From Coprococcus ammoniilyticus (GTDB taxonomy: Bacteria > Bacillota > Clostridia > Lachnospirales > Lachnospiraceae), in NCBI RefSeq assembly GCF_025567345.1, contig NZ_JAOQJS010000007.1, positions 1 through 64,000 of the forward strand: 64,000 nucleotides of DNA, read 5' to 3'. Numbering within the stretch: the first letter of the stretch is position 1; each line of letters starts with the position of its first letter. The position numbers and the translations under genes were made by a program. Below the pieces are notes generated by a model, which was given only the letters and a program-made list of their open reading frames with translations, was not told where the DNA came from and did no database searches. Shown piece by piece: positions 1-7,501 of this stretch.

Positions 1-76
1 TTTCTGCATCATCTAATACATGTCGTTTAAGAACTAATCTATCTGTTTCTATTCTAATTGTGCCCTTATGTTCCAT
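1..76 (-). CDS. GNAT N-acetyltransferase, N-terminal fragment (cut by window edge)
   Basis: Only the first 25 codons lie in the window. The peptide begins MEHKGTIRIETDRLVLKRH, the typical opening of RimJ/RimL-type GNAT acetyltransferases (I-x-T-x-R-L-x-L-R/K), which use acetyl-CoA to acetylate an amine. A GGAGG ribosome site lies about 7 bases before the ATG. The substrate cannot be inferred. The family call rests only on this opening motif. Confidence 0.6.
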   Translation of the reverse strand, partial: MEHKGTIRIETDRLVLKRHVLDDAE

Positions 77-136
77 ACGCATCCTCCACCATCAAGAAAA
101 TTCCGATTTTCCAGTTTCCAAAAAGGATTTTTCAAA

Positions 137-739
137 TTAGTCTTTGCAAATAACCTTTGAACCTTCACCATCAATTACAATTCCCTGATGGTTGTTAATA
201 GGGCATAGATTCAAATCCGAAAACTCAGTCATTATTTTCTCGGTAACTTTCTTAAATGGTGCTGTAAGATAATGCGGAAGAACATAGAAATCAATCAAAT
301 CAAGCCCTGCATCATCTTCTTGTGAGTAGTCCTCCGGCTTTTCATCCATTTGCTCGATATATTGGATGCTTGGAGCGCATATAATTGCGCCTGCCGACTC
401 GCCGATCATCAATTTTCCATTTGCCAATTCCTTTTTTAGCAACCCATCAGTTCTTGTTTTACGGAGTTGGTCCATAAGAAAGAAAGAATTTCCGCCGGTA
501 AAATATATCACATCTGCATCTTCATAAACAGACTGTATCGTTGAATAAGCCTCCGTTGAAATATCAATTTCAGTTACGATTGCTCCCAACTTTTTGAATA
601 ATTTTCGAGCCGAGCCGACATAACCGGTGTAGCCTTCACGCAACGAAGCTGTTGGAATAAATGCGACTTTCTTATTTTCAATTTCTTCCTTTATCAGACT
701 TCCTACACTTGAAAAGTGCGAACATAAAAATAGTTTCAT
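137..739 (-). CDS. Peptidase E-like serine hydrolase (family S51)
   Basis: A 200-residue cytoplasmic protein of the S51 peptidase/type-1 glutamine amidotransferase-like fold. Seen: a nucleophile-elbow motif GESAGA near residue 113 with the predicted catalytic Ser, an upstream FTGGNSFFL segment typical of the family, and a NNHQGIVI region near the C-terminus. S51 enzymes such as PepE cleave N-terminal Asp-Xaa dipeptides; the substrate here is not known. The ATG at 739 is preferred over the TTG one codon earlier because GGAG sits about 7 bases upstream. It lies outside the mobile element, in the left flank. Confidence 0.8.
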   Translation of the reverse strand: MKLFLCSHFSSVGSLIKEEIENKKVAFIPTASLREGYTGYVGSARKLFKKLGAIVTEIDISTEAYSTIQSVYEDADVIYFTGGNSFFLMDQLRKTRTDGLLKKELANGKLMIGESAGAIICAPSIQYIEQMDEKPEDYSQEDDAGLDLIDFYVLPHYLTAPFKKVTEKIMTEFSDLNLCPINNHQGIVIDGEGSKVICKD

Positions 740-810
740 CAATATTCTCCTTTATAAATCCCGATTTTAATGTCTCTATTATACCATAATGATACTATTA
801 TAAAAAAGCA

Positions 811-834
811 AAAAGAGCTCCTTCGAGCTCTTTT
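811..834 (-). terminator. Intrinsic terminator hairpin
   Basis: A perfect 10-bp stem AAAAGAGCTC / GAGCTCTTTT with a CTTC loop. Read on the minus strand it ends in a run of T. It lies between the integrase stop and the peptidase E start and probably ends transcripts leaving the mobile element leftwards. Confidence 0.7.
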
Positions 835-930
835 GGGTCAGTTCTGCAAACTTGAATTTATATAATTATTCCTCTAACTTTCCCCATTTTATAGGCTTTC
901 CCGCCTGTCCATTAGTGAAATGATATGTAG

Positions 931-980
931 TTTCCCTTATTTTTGCCCTTATGAGATAATCACAAGGGAAATAAGGGAAA
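931..980. other. Candidate left end (attL region) of the integrative element
   Basis: Holds TTTCCCTTATTTTTGCCC and, after 12 bases, CACAAGGGAAATAAGGGAAA, so the arms TTTCCCTTATTT/AAATAAGGGAAA form a perfect inverted repeat. A related pair of motifs (17 of 18 bases in the first, shared CACAAGGGAAA in the second) occurs at 10544-10620, the other side of the mobilization and bacteriocin genes. It abuts the integrase stop codon, a usual place for an attachment or integrase-binding site. The crossover point is not defined. Confidence 0.45.
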
Positions 981-984
981 TTTT

Positions 985-2280
985 TTAGTCATTGCCCACC
1001 ACTTTATCAAGAAGCCGAACTGATTTTCGTTTCGCATCTCTTGTGGAGTGAGCATAGACGTTCATTGTGGTACTGACATCTGAGTGTCCCAACAATTCCT
1101 GCACATCTTTTGGGGCAGCTCCATTTGCTAAAAGGTTGCTTGTATAGGTGTGACGTAACTGGTGGAAATGAAAGCCTTCAAATCCCTCTAATGTTTTTGC
1201 CACCTTTCTGCAAACAGTCCCCAAAGTAGTTGGAAGTTCCAAACAACCATCCGGTCTTAAACAGACGAAAGAAATTTCTTTATAATCTGTCGGGACTTCC
1301 TCTGTTCTGTCTAAACAATAATATTCGTAGTACACTCTGTTTTTCTCTTTGACCTCTTTGTAGTAGTTCGTGTGATAAAGTTCTCCGTACTGCATTCGAT
1401 TTTTTAACTGCTCTTTCCGGGCATTACGGAAAATCTCTACCAGTGTATCTCCAAAATCAACAACCCTTACTTTTTTCCGCTTGGTTGGTCCGATGATATA
1501 TTTGCGCTTTGAGCCATCATATCGGATGCTGCGTCTTATGGTAAGGCATTGTTCTTCCAGATTTACGTCCTGCCATGCCAAACCGCAGGCTTCTCCAATA
1601 CGAAGCCCGGCATAATAGGCTATCTGGATTGGAAGTATTGCGGCTGGGTTCTTTTTTTGCAGATAAGCAAGCAATCTTTCATAATCTTCTCGTGAAATTG
1701 GTTGGACATTTCCGTCCATATCCTCATCGGAAAACAAATCCACTTCATCCGTCTGATACCGCAGTTTAATATACTGCATGGGATTGAACGTAATATACTG
1801 CTTTGGAAATACTGCAAAACGGAAGGACTGCTGCATGACTGCGGAAAAAGAATGGATATAATCTTTGCTGTAACCCTTTCTCTCTTTTCCGTCGGGATGA
1901 ACTCCCCCGAAGGAAAGCAAATCGAAGAAGGATTGCAAATGTTCAGAGGTTACATTTTTCAGTTTCCGTTCTGCCAATGGGTGTTTCTTGATATTTCGGA
2001 TTGTTCCGAGGTAATTCTCCACCGTACCATTGCTGAGCGTACCTGTTTTTAATTCCTCCTCTGCCCACACATCCAAAAGCTGTCCGACTGTGAGATTTTC
2101 CGCTTTGGCAACAAATTTCTTTTTCTCATAATCATCCATTGCCTGACGGAGCAGCTTTTCAGTTTCACTTTTGCTTTCTGTTCCAACGCATTCTTTCTGA
2201 ACAAGATTGCCGCTTGCGTCCTCTACATAGAAGCGGTAGTACCATTTCTTTCCTTTTTTTCTTACAGATCCTTTTGCCAT
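985..2280 (-). CDS. Tyrosine recombinase / integrase of the mobile element
   Basis: A 431-residue site-specific recombinase. Seen: an N-terminal arm-binding domain (KWYYRFYVEDASG), a central SAM-like core-binding domain, and a C-terminal catalytic domain with the family residues in order: Arg in YYAGLRIGEACGL, the HQLRHTYTSNLL box, and LGHSDVSTTMNVYAHS with the His and the nucleophile Tyr. Length fits Tn916-type integrases. The start is set at the ATG of MAKGSVRKKG because AAGGAGAC lies about 9 bases upstream; a TTG 10 codons earlier is unlikely. It would excise and integrate the 0.93-10.62 kb element together with the small excisionase at 3168. Confidence 0.93.
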   Translation of the reverse strand: MAKGSVRKKGKKWYYRFYVEDASGNLVQKECVGTESKSETEKLLRQAMDDYEKKKFVAKAENLTVGQLLDVWAEEELKTGTLSNGTVENYLGTIRNIKKHPLAERKLKNVTSEHLQSFFDLLSFGGVHPDGKERKGYSKDYIHSFSAVMQQSFRFAVFPKQYITFNPMQYIKLRYQTDEVDLFSDEDMDGNVQPISREDYERLLAYLQKKNPAAILPIQIAYYAGLRIGEACGLAWQDVNLEEQCLTIRRSIRYDGSKRKYIIGPTKRKKVRVVDFGDTLVEIFRNARKEQLKNRMQYGELYHTNYYKEVKEKNRVYYEYYCLDRTEEVPTDYKEISFVCLRPDGCLELPTTLGTVCRKVAKTLEGFEGFHFHQLRHTYTSNLLANGAAPKDVQELLGHSDVSTTMNVYAHSTRDAKRKSVRLLDKVVGND

Positions 2281-2366
2281 AATCGTATGTCTCCTTTCGA
2301 TATTAGACAATCGGAACTGATGAAATGCTTCGTGCGTGTAAGTATATCATAACTCCGGTTGTCTTA

Positions 2367-2996
2367 CTATACCGATTCGGAATCTTCGTATAAGACTTCT
2401 GATAAAAGATTTGCAAGCCTTTGTTCTGCTGTTTTTGGTTTCTTGGAATAGAGCCTTACAACGTCTGCCATCTCATTAAAAGCATTGATGGTGTGAGTGA
2501 TTTCCCTTAAGAACATAATCTCATTATATTCATCATTCGATTCAAACCCTATTGTTTTGGCAATATCCGTCTGACCAGCATTCCCCTTGAAGTTTTTGCA
2601 GGCGAACTGGAAGGAATCCAAAAACAGACCATATTGTTTTAACATCAGCAGTAATAAATCTTTTGAAAAAGCATCTTCTTCTTTGGTAAGGGCAAGCGGT
2701 AACTGTTCCAGAATATCTCCCATCGCATCACGAATCTGTAACTCTCTCTTATCCGTAATGTCGGTTTCATATTCATCTGTTTCCCCTTTGAGCCATTCCA
2801 CAGATACATGGAGTGCTTCCGAAAGACCTTCCAGCACCATTTTTTTCGTATTGTCAATCGAACCATTCTCATAACGCAGGATTGTAGAAGCGGTAACACC
2901 CATCTTTTCTGCGACATAAGGCTGTGTCAGATTCAATTCCAGACGGCGCTGTTTTACTCTGCTGCCTATCAGCTTGCGTAGTTCTTTATCTTTCAT
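2367..2996 (-). CDS. XRE-family repressor of the mobile element
   Basis: About 209 residues. An N-terminal helix-turn-helix of the XRE/Cro type (RRLELNLTQPYVAEKMGVTA, then STILRYENG) is followed by a helical C-terminal region of unknown fold. The start ATG at 2996 has GGAGGCAG about 7 bases upstream; the reading frame is open for 22 further codons but without a ribosome site. It is divergent from the excisionase gene, and two copies of TTGCA-N3-TGCAA flank the shared promoter region, so it probably represses excision and mobilization. The operator assignment is inference from symmetry and position. Confidence 0.85.
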   Translation of the reverse strand: MKDKELRKLIGSRVKQRRLELNLTQPYVAEKMGVTASTILRYENGSIDNTKKMVLEGLSEALHVSVEWLKGETDEYETDITDKRELQIRDAMGDILEQLPLALTKEEDAFSKDLLLLMLKQYGLFLDSFQFACKNFKGNAGQTDIAKTIGFESNDEYNEIMFLREITHTINAFNEMADVVRLYSKKPKTAEQRLANLLSEVLYEDSESV

Positions 2997-3048
2997 GCTG
3001 ACTGCCTCCTTTTTCGGTATGTATGAATTATAGCATTGTTTTTCTGTA

Positions 3049-3063
3049 ATTGCAATATGCAAC
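3049..3063. promoter_or_regulatory. Operator-like palindrome, copy 1 (TTGCA-N3-TGCAA)
   Basis: ATTGCAATATGCAAC carries TTGCA and TGCAA half-sites three bases apart. The same half-sites with the same spacing recur at 3135-3149. It lies upstream of the XRE gene, on the far side of the excisionase promoter. Likely an autoregulatory binding site for the divergent XRE protein. Confidence 0.5.
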
Positions 3064-3093
3064 TTAAAAATTATTTTTAATATTTCGTAACGC

Positions 3094-3122
3094 TTGACAA
3101 AAAGATATGAAAAGGATATACT
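3094..3122 (+). promoter_or_regulatory. Sigma-A promoter of the excisionase/mobilization genes
   Basis: TTGACA at 3094-3099, a 17-base spacer, and TATACT at 3117-3122. The -35 is consensus and the -10 differs at one position. The second TTGCA-N3-TGCAA palindrome begins 12 bases after the -10, overlapping the expected transcription start, a good position for repression. Confidence 0.7.
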
Positions 3123-3134
3123 TACATCACAAGA

Positions 3135-3149
3135 ATTGCATAATGCAAT
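3135..3149. promoter_or_regulatory. Operator-like palindrome, copy 2 (TTGCA-N3-TGCAA)
   Basis: ATTGCATAATGCAAT is a perfect 7-bp inverted repeat around one base, immediately downstream of the -10 at 3117-3122. It shares half-sites with 3049-3063. A bound repressor here would block the excisionase transcript. Confidence 0.55.
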
Positions 3150-3167
3150 TTATAAGGAGGTGATTAT

Positions 3168-3398
3168 ATGACGCAAAGAAAAATTGCATTATCCATCGAA
3201 GAAGCTGCTGACTATACGGGAATCGGCAGAAACACCTTAAGACAGCTTGTAGAATGGAAGAAACTTCCAGTATTAAAGGTTGGTCGCAAAGTCCTGATTA
3301 AAACCGATATTCTGGAAATGTTTATGGAAGCGAATGAAGGTCGTGATTTGAGGGATAGAGGAAATGTAAAAGCCGTAACAAGAACTGCGGCAAATTAA
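3168..3398 (+). CDS. Excisionase, Tn916 Xis-like
   Basis: A 76-residue basic DNA-binding protein with a winged-helix/MerR-like helix-turn-helix (SIEEAADYTGIGRNTLRQLV, then KKLPVLKVGRKVLIKTDIL), the standard layout of Tn916-family excisionases. An ideal ribosome site (AAGGAGGTGAT) lies just before the ATG. It would bias the integrase towards excision. It is the first gene of the rightward mobilization transcript. Confidence 0.85.
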   Translation: MTQRKIALSIEEAADYTGIGRNTLRQLVEWKKLPVLKVGRKVLIKTDILEMFMEANEGRDLRDRGNVKAVTRTAAN

Positions 3399-3538
3399 AA
3401 AGGCGGCTTCCAAAGAAACCGCCAAAGGTTCTATCAGACCGAAGCCATGATATACCTACACGCAAGAAGATTATACCATGTGCTTCTTCTGATACGCAAC
3501 CGAGAACTTATGTTTGTAAAAGAAAGGGGAATGTAATC

Positions 3539-3853
3539 ATGGCAAAATCAACAAAAAGTTATGAAGAACGAATGCTTGAAATGGAAAAGAAGGAACAGGA
3601 AAGCCTTGAAAAAGCAAAACGATATGCAGCACAGAAGAAAGAACTTCTGAAACGAAAGAAAGCCGAAGAAAGTAAAAAACGAACCCATAGGCTCTGTCAG
3701 GTTGGCGGTGCGGTGGAATCCGTTCTCGGTGCGCCTATCGAGGAAGAGGACATCCCAAAGCTGATTGGTTTTCTGAAAAAGCAGGAAGCCAATGGGAAAT
3801 TTTTTTCAAAGGCAATGCAGAAAGAAACACATACCGATATGGAGGAAGTGTAA
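3539..3853 (+). CDS. DUF3847 family protein
   Basis: A 104-residue, strongly charged protein with a long N-terminal helix rich in Lys and Glu (coiled-coil likely over residues 5-50) and a short C-terminal part with GGAVESVLGAPIEEEDI. It resembles DUF3847 proteins, which in Firmicutes mobile elements sit just before MobA/MobL relaxases, as here. A role as accessory protein at oriT is plausible from position only. An AAAGGGGA ribosome site is present. Confidence 0.75.
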   Translation: MAKSTKSYEERMLEMEKKEQESLEKAKRYAAQKKELLKRKKAEESKKRTHRLCQVGGAVESVLGAPIEEEDIPKLIGFLKKQEANGKFFSKAMQKETHTDMEEV

Positions 3854-4181
3854 TGGCGGGGGGGGATGAGTTTTTCATTCCCTTCATTGCTTTTTCATGA
3901 AGGGCGCACTTATGGACAACCAGAGGTCGTCCCAATAAGTTTGCCACAAGTGGCAACCGGTCTTCGCTCACGCTTGCCGGGCTCGTTCCGTCGGCGGGGC
4001 TTTCAGCCAGACCTGCTCATGCCGCAGGAGGCACTCTTCGCCAGAGGGGCGCATTCCATGCAGGCTGCTATGCGCAGGGCACTCTTACGCAGAGGGCGTT
4101 CCGGCAATACTGCTTTTTCTAAAACTGAAAGCAATGTTGCCGGAAATCTATGCCGGATGTGCAGAAAGGGGGAATCCAGAC
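3854..4181. other. oriT region with MobQ-type nic motif
   Basis: A 328-base gap between the DUF3847 gene and the relaxase, G/C-richer than its surroundings. On the minus strand, bases 3899-3914 read CATAAGTGCGCCCTTC; TAAGTGCGCCCT is the nick-site core I recall for the RSF1010/pTF1 (MobQ) family. Just beside it is a perfect hairpin TTGCCAC-AA-GTGGCAA (3941-3956). A forward frame at 3866-4225 is open but its low-complexity basic product and lack of a ribosome site suggest it is not a gene. Exact nick position is inferred. Confidence 0.65.
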
Positions 4182-5903
4182 ATGGCGATTTTTCATTACA
4201 CAATCAAAATAGTCGGACGAAGTAAAGGGAAATCTGTTATCTCCGCTTCCGCATATCTCAATGGGGATGTGATGAAAAACGAGGAAACCGGGCGAATCAG
4301 TTATTACACTTCTAAAAAAGAAGTGGTCTACACCAGTCTGATGATGTGCGAAAACGCACCTCCTGAATGGCAGATAGTACCAGAAGAAAATATAAAACGC
4401 TTTCAAAAATCTGTCCGATACAAAAGGTCAGAAGATAAAGAAGCTGCTTTAGAAAAATTTAAAATCACATTTCAGAAACAACGGTTATGGAATGAGGTAT
4501 TGAAGATTGAAAAAAGTGCAGATGCCCAACTTGGCAGGTCATTTGAATTTGCCCTCCCCAAAGAATGGAGCAGACAGGAACAGATTCAATATACAGCCGA
4601 CTATATCAAAAAAACATTTGTGGATAAGGGAATGTGTGCTGATTGGAGTATCCACGACAAAGGGGATGGCAATCCTCATGTCCATCTGCTTCTGACAATG
4701 CGCCCTTTTAACCCGGATCATTCTTGGGGGAAGAAAGAAGTCAAAGATTGGGATTTTGTCAGAGATAAAAGCGGAAATATCGTGATTGATGAATCCCATC
4801 CGAACTGGTGGCAGGATAAGAAAAACCCTGACCGTCATGGAATCCGTATCCCTGTATTAGATGAAAACGGAATCCAGAAGATTGGTGCAAGAAACCGCCT
4901 GCAATGGAAACGGGTACTGACCGATGCTACGGGATGGAACAATCCAAAAAACTGTGAACTGTGGCGGAGCGAGTGGGCAAAGGTGTGTAATGAACATCTG
5001 CCTTTGCATAATCAGGTCGATCACCGTTCTTACGAAAAGCAGGGAAAACTCCAGATTCCTACCATCCATGAAGGTGCTGACGCAAGAAAGATTGAACAAA
5101 AGTTTCTTGCCGGGCAGGAAATAAAAGGTTCGTGGAAAGTAGCGGAAAATCAAATCATAAAACAACAAAACACGTTATTGCAAAAGATACTGGACACCTT
5201 TGGGAAAGTATCAGGTGCATTATCATTATGGAAGGAGCGATTAAATGACATTAGAAGAAAGCCGGGAAATTATACCCTTAATGGAGTCCATGATTGGGCA
5301 AATCGAAGAACAGCAGACCTTAATGGCAGAAATGCTTCTGGAAATGCAGAACCGGGACACCCAACTCTCTCTTATGCAGGAACAGAATCAGAAATTGCAA
5401 AAATTAAACAGCGAGTTATCCGAGCTGCTCAACATTTTGCCAAATACCGAGGAACTACTTTCCAAGATGGAAGAACAGAAAACGAAGATAGAACTTTTGG
5501 AAAACGAAAATCAGCAATGGCAGATATTGGCACAGAAGCTGAACAGCGAAAACAGTTTATTACTGAAACAGAACACCGAATTGCTGAACTGGAACAGCAG
5601 GTAGAGAAAGGACGTGATATAGATGAACGAATCCAGAGAATTAAAGAACGCCGAACAGTTGGAAGAACTTCTGCTCTTGACCGAGGAGATACAAGAAGAG
5701 TTGGAACAGAAAGACCAGCTTATCGTGGAACTGAAGACGCAGCTCAACGAATCTCTGACCTTGAACGAGAAATTAAACAAAGAGAACAGAGCCGGGAATA
5801 TTCAAGCATTAAAGAACGACTTGAAGCTGGCAGACAGAGCATTGCGGAGCGAGAAAGAGAAGCTGCGAAGCGCAAACGTCACGATAGAGGAATGTCAAGA
5901 TAA
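4182..5903 (+). CDS. MobA/MobL-family relaxase
   Basis: A 573-residue conjugative relaxase that would nick oriT and stay covalently bound to the 5' end through an N-terminal tyrosine. Seen: the MobA/MobL opening MAIFHYTIKIVGRSKGKS, and the metal-binding three-histidine motif NPHVHLLLTMRPF (His166 and His168). The C-terminal 220 residues are Arg/Glu-rich, with LEREIKQREQ-type coiled coil. The ATG at 4182 is chosen because it restores the conserved N-terminus and has AAAGGGGGA upstream; the frame extends 16 codons further back without family similarity. From 5245 to the end its sequence is also read in another frame (see next two entries). Confidence 0.92.
   Translation: MAIFHYTIKIVGRSKGKSVISASAYLNGDVMKNEETGRISYYTSKKEVVYTSLMMCENAPPEWQIVPEENIKRFQKSVRYKRSEDKEAALEKFKITFQKQRLWNEVLKIEKSADAQLGRSFEFALPKEWSRQEQIQYTADYIKKTFVDKGMCADWSIHDKGDGNPHVHLLLTMRPFNPDHSWGKKEVKDWDFVRDKSGNIVIDESHPNWWQDKKNPDRHGIRIPVLDENGIQKIGARNRLQWKRVLTDATGWNNPKNCELWRSEWAKVCNEHLPLHNQVDHRSYEKQGKLQIPTIHEGADARKIEQKFLAGQEIKGSWKVAENQIIKQQNTLLQKILDTFGKVSGALSLWKERLNDIRRKPGNYTLNGVHDWANRRTADLNGRNASGNAEPGHPTLSYAGTESEIAKIKQRVIRAAQHFAKYRGTTFQDGRTENEDRTFGKRKSAMADIGTEAEQRKQFITETEHRIAELEQQVEKGRDIDERIQRIKERRTVGRTSALDRGDTRRVGTERPAYRGTEDAAQRISDLEREIKQREQSREYSSIKERLEAGRQSIAEREREAAKRKRHDRGMSR
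5245..5604 (+). CDS. Coiled-coil protein overlapping the relaxase gene
   Basis: A 119-residue Glu/Gln/Leu-rich protein lying wholly inside the relaxase gene in another frame. It has an excellent ribosome site (GGAAGGAG, 7 bases before the ATG) and regular heptad-like leucines (LSLMQEQNQKLQKLNSELSE), predicting a long coiled coil. It ends 18 bases before the next gene, which is in the same frame and also coiled-coil at its start. Ribosome site, heptads and frame continuity argue for a real gene; codon constraint from the overlap could also give biased composition by chance. Confidence 0.5.
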   Translation: MTLEESREIIPLMESMIGQIEEQQTLMAEMLLEMQNRDTQLSLMQEQNQKLQKLNSELSELLNILPNTEELLSKMEEQKTKIELLENENQQWQILAQKLNSENSLLLKQNTELLNWNSR

Positions 5904-6576
5904 AATACGATGCTTAACACAACAACGGGATTATGCCCGGACACATCAGAAAATCGTAGAGATACCGGTAGAAAAGCCGGTACTCTATAAAAAATGCGAA
6001 GCCTGTGACCGGACAGCCTATCAGAATGCAAAAGCAAGATACGAAACACAAAAAGAGCAACTTGCAGGACAATATAAAGCAAAAACGGTAATGTTCCAAA
6101 CAACCTTGTTCCTTCTTGCATGGTATTCGCTGACAACCACTCTTTTTCAGGCAGTACAGTCAGATGTGTTCCTTTCCGATTGCAAATCATTCTTCCATGA
6201 TGCAGCATCATTCATACAAACTTTTATCGGTTGGACGATTGATGCCGGGCAATCTGTGGCACAAATCAGCACAAAAATTCCAAATGAGATTATAGCCGGA
6301 ATCATATATTGGTTATTGATGATATTGGTTGTTGGAATATGTGTGGCAGGGACAGGGATACTGGCAATACTGATAGAAATAAAGGTTATAGAATTATATA
6401 AGAAAAACTGTTGGGATGTTATTACCCTACTGATGATACTGACAAGTGCGGCTGTCATCATTTATTTTGGAGAAGTAATTAAAAAAGCATTATCAATAAA
6501 TCTGTTGTTCTTTTGGTTAATTTTACAAGGAATATATCTTACAATTCGACGCTATATAAGTCAAGATACTGATTGA
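5623..6576 (+). CDS. DUF6040-like membrane protein with N-terminal coiled coil
   Basis: 317 residues. Residues 1-110 are Glu/Lys/Leu-rich coiled coil; a cysteine pair CEAC (near 125) follows; residues 155-310 contain four or five hydrophobic membrane segments. It resembles proteins labelled DUF6040 encoded behind MobA/MobL relaxases. The first 281 bases overlap the relaxase C-terminal codons in a different frame. AAAGGA lies 9 bases before the ATG. Function unknown; a membrane-anchored partner of the relaxosome is one possibility from position alone. Confidence 0.75.
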   Translation: MNESRELKNAEQLEELLLLTEEIQEELEQKDQLIVELKTQLNESLTLNEKLNKENRAGNIQALKNDLKLADRALRSEKEKLRSANVTIEECQDKIRCLTQQRDYARTHQKIVEIPVEKPVLYKKCEACDRTAYQNAKARYETQKEQLAGQYKAKTVMFQTTLFLLAWYSLTTTLFQAVQSDVFLSDCKSFFHDAASFIQTFIGWTIDAGQSVAQISTKIPNEIIAGIIYWLLMILVVGICVAGTGILAILIEIKVIELYKKNCWDVITLLMILTSAAVIIYFGEVIKKALSINLLFFWLILQGIYLTIRRYISQDTD

Positions 6577-6601
6577 CTAGATACAAAATATTTGATAAAA
6601 T
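6573..6601 (+). promoter_or_regulatory. Promoter of the bacteriocin operon
   Basis: TTGACT at 6573-6578, 17-base spacer, TAAAAT at 6596-6601, then 38 bases to the toxin ATG. It starts at the last codon of the preceding gene, so the toxin cluster has its own transcription start. Confidence 0.6.
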
Positions 6602-6639
6602 ATAAATAGAAATACAGCAGATCAAAGGAAGTAAAACTT

Positions 6640-6984
6640 ATGAGAGCAAAGAAAGTGATTGTAGGGGTAGCTATTAGTGCAATGTTAATTTCTTCATCAA
6701 TTCCAGTAATGGCATTTTCTGTTACAAACGGGAATAAGACATTTGATAAAAAGTGGGAATTGAGCACTACATCTGATGGCGGAAAAGGTGTTTTGACTTA
6801 TGGTTATAATACTCTTGCTATTAATGAAGATTATGCACACGCATATCATTCAACTAAAGATCATTACGCATATGTCAAGAATGGAAATGGTTCTTTTTCG
6901 GGTTCAAATGTTGGTAAAGGTAATTGGTCTAAAATTGAGGTTGCTCATAAAGGAAATAGTATTACCTACGGTAATAGCTACTAA
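6640..6984 (+). CDS. Lactococcin 972-family bacteriocin precursor
   Basis: 114 residues. A clear Sec signal peptide (MRAKKVIVGVAISAMLI..., likely cleaved after PVMA near residue 25) is followed by about 90 residues rich in Gly, Tyr, Asn and His, with Trp and spaced aromatic residues as in lactococcin 972. Lactococcin 972 blocks septum formation by binding lipid II. The family call is strengthened by the downstream DUF1430-type membrane protein and its ABC ATPase, the standard partners. AAAGGAAG is the ribosome site. Target range is not predictable. Confidence 0.85.
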   Translation: MRAKKVIVGVAISAMLISSSIPVMAFSVTNGNKTFDKKWELSTTSDGGKGVLTYGYNTLAINEDYAHAYHSTKDHYAYVKNGNGSFSGSNVGKGNWSKIEVAHKGNSITYGNSY

Positions 6985-7006
6985 ACAAAGGTTCGGGATA
7001 ATGGCT

Positions 7007-7036
7007 GAGTGGTTGGAATTCCAACCACTCTTTTTT
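7007..7036 (+). terminator. Intrinsic terminator between toxin and downstream genes
   Basis: A perfect stem GAGTGGTTGGAA / TTCCAACCACTC directly followed by six T. It sits 22 bases after the toxin stop and 15 before the next ATG, so most transcripts should stop after the toxin, with read-through supplying the downstream genes at lower level. Confidence 0.85.
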
Positions 7037-7051
7037 GTGGAGTGTATATAA

Positions 7052-7501
7052 ATGAAGAAAAAAATAAAATATATAGGAATTGTTTTGGTTATTTTGTTCT
7101 GTTGCTATAATTTATTTTGGTACTTCGGGAGTTATAAACCATATAACGAATTTCAGAAAGACTTCCCTGAAATAGAAGAATCTGGAGTAAAAATTTACAC
7201 AGATAAAGATGGATTCCAGTATAGTGTGTCTGTCCCTGATTATTTGCTTTGGAATGGAAATCTTGCGATAGCTGAGTCAGATGTTCGATATGCACTAATT
7301 ATTTGGATAAAACCATTTCACCAAGGAATAAGTCAAGGCGTGCTATTTAATGACTATAAGGATTTGAATACTCAAATTATGTTGTCAAGTAGCAAAAAAG
7401 CTGAAGATCAAGAAGATCAATGGATTGTTGATGAAAATAGCACAATATTGACTACGATATTTGAAAAAGCAAATAAAGTATGGAATCTGGGGTTGAAATA
7501 A
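7052..7501 (+). CDS. Membrane-anchored protein of the bacteriocin operon, unknown
   Basis: 149 residues. One N-terminal hydrophobic segment (IKYIGIVLVILFCCYNLFWYF, residues 5-25) with Lys before it predicts a single-pass anchor with an outside C-terminal domain of about 120 residues. I recognise no family. Its place between the toxin and the DUF1430 gene suggests a part in immunity or export. The ribosome site is weak (GGAG 11 bases upstream) and its stop codon abuts the next ATG, so translation is probably coupled. Confidence 0.75.
   Translation: MKKKIKYIGIVLVILFCCYNLFWYFGSYKPYNEFQKDFPEIEESGVKIYTDKDGFQYSVSVPDYLLWNGNLAIAESDVRYALIIWIKPFHQGISQGVLFNDYKDLNTQIMLSSSKKAEDQEDQWIVDENSTILTTIFEKANKVWNLGLK

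Noticed and set aside
3866..4225. 119-codon forward frame before the relaxase
   Set aside because: No ribosome site, basic low-complexity product, and it covers the oriT with its nic motif and hairpin.
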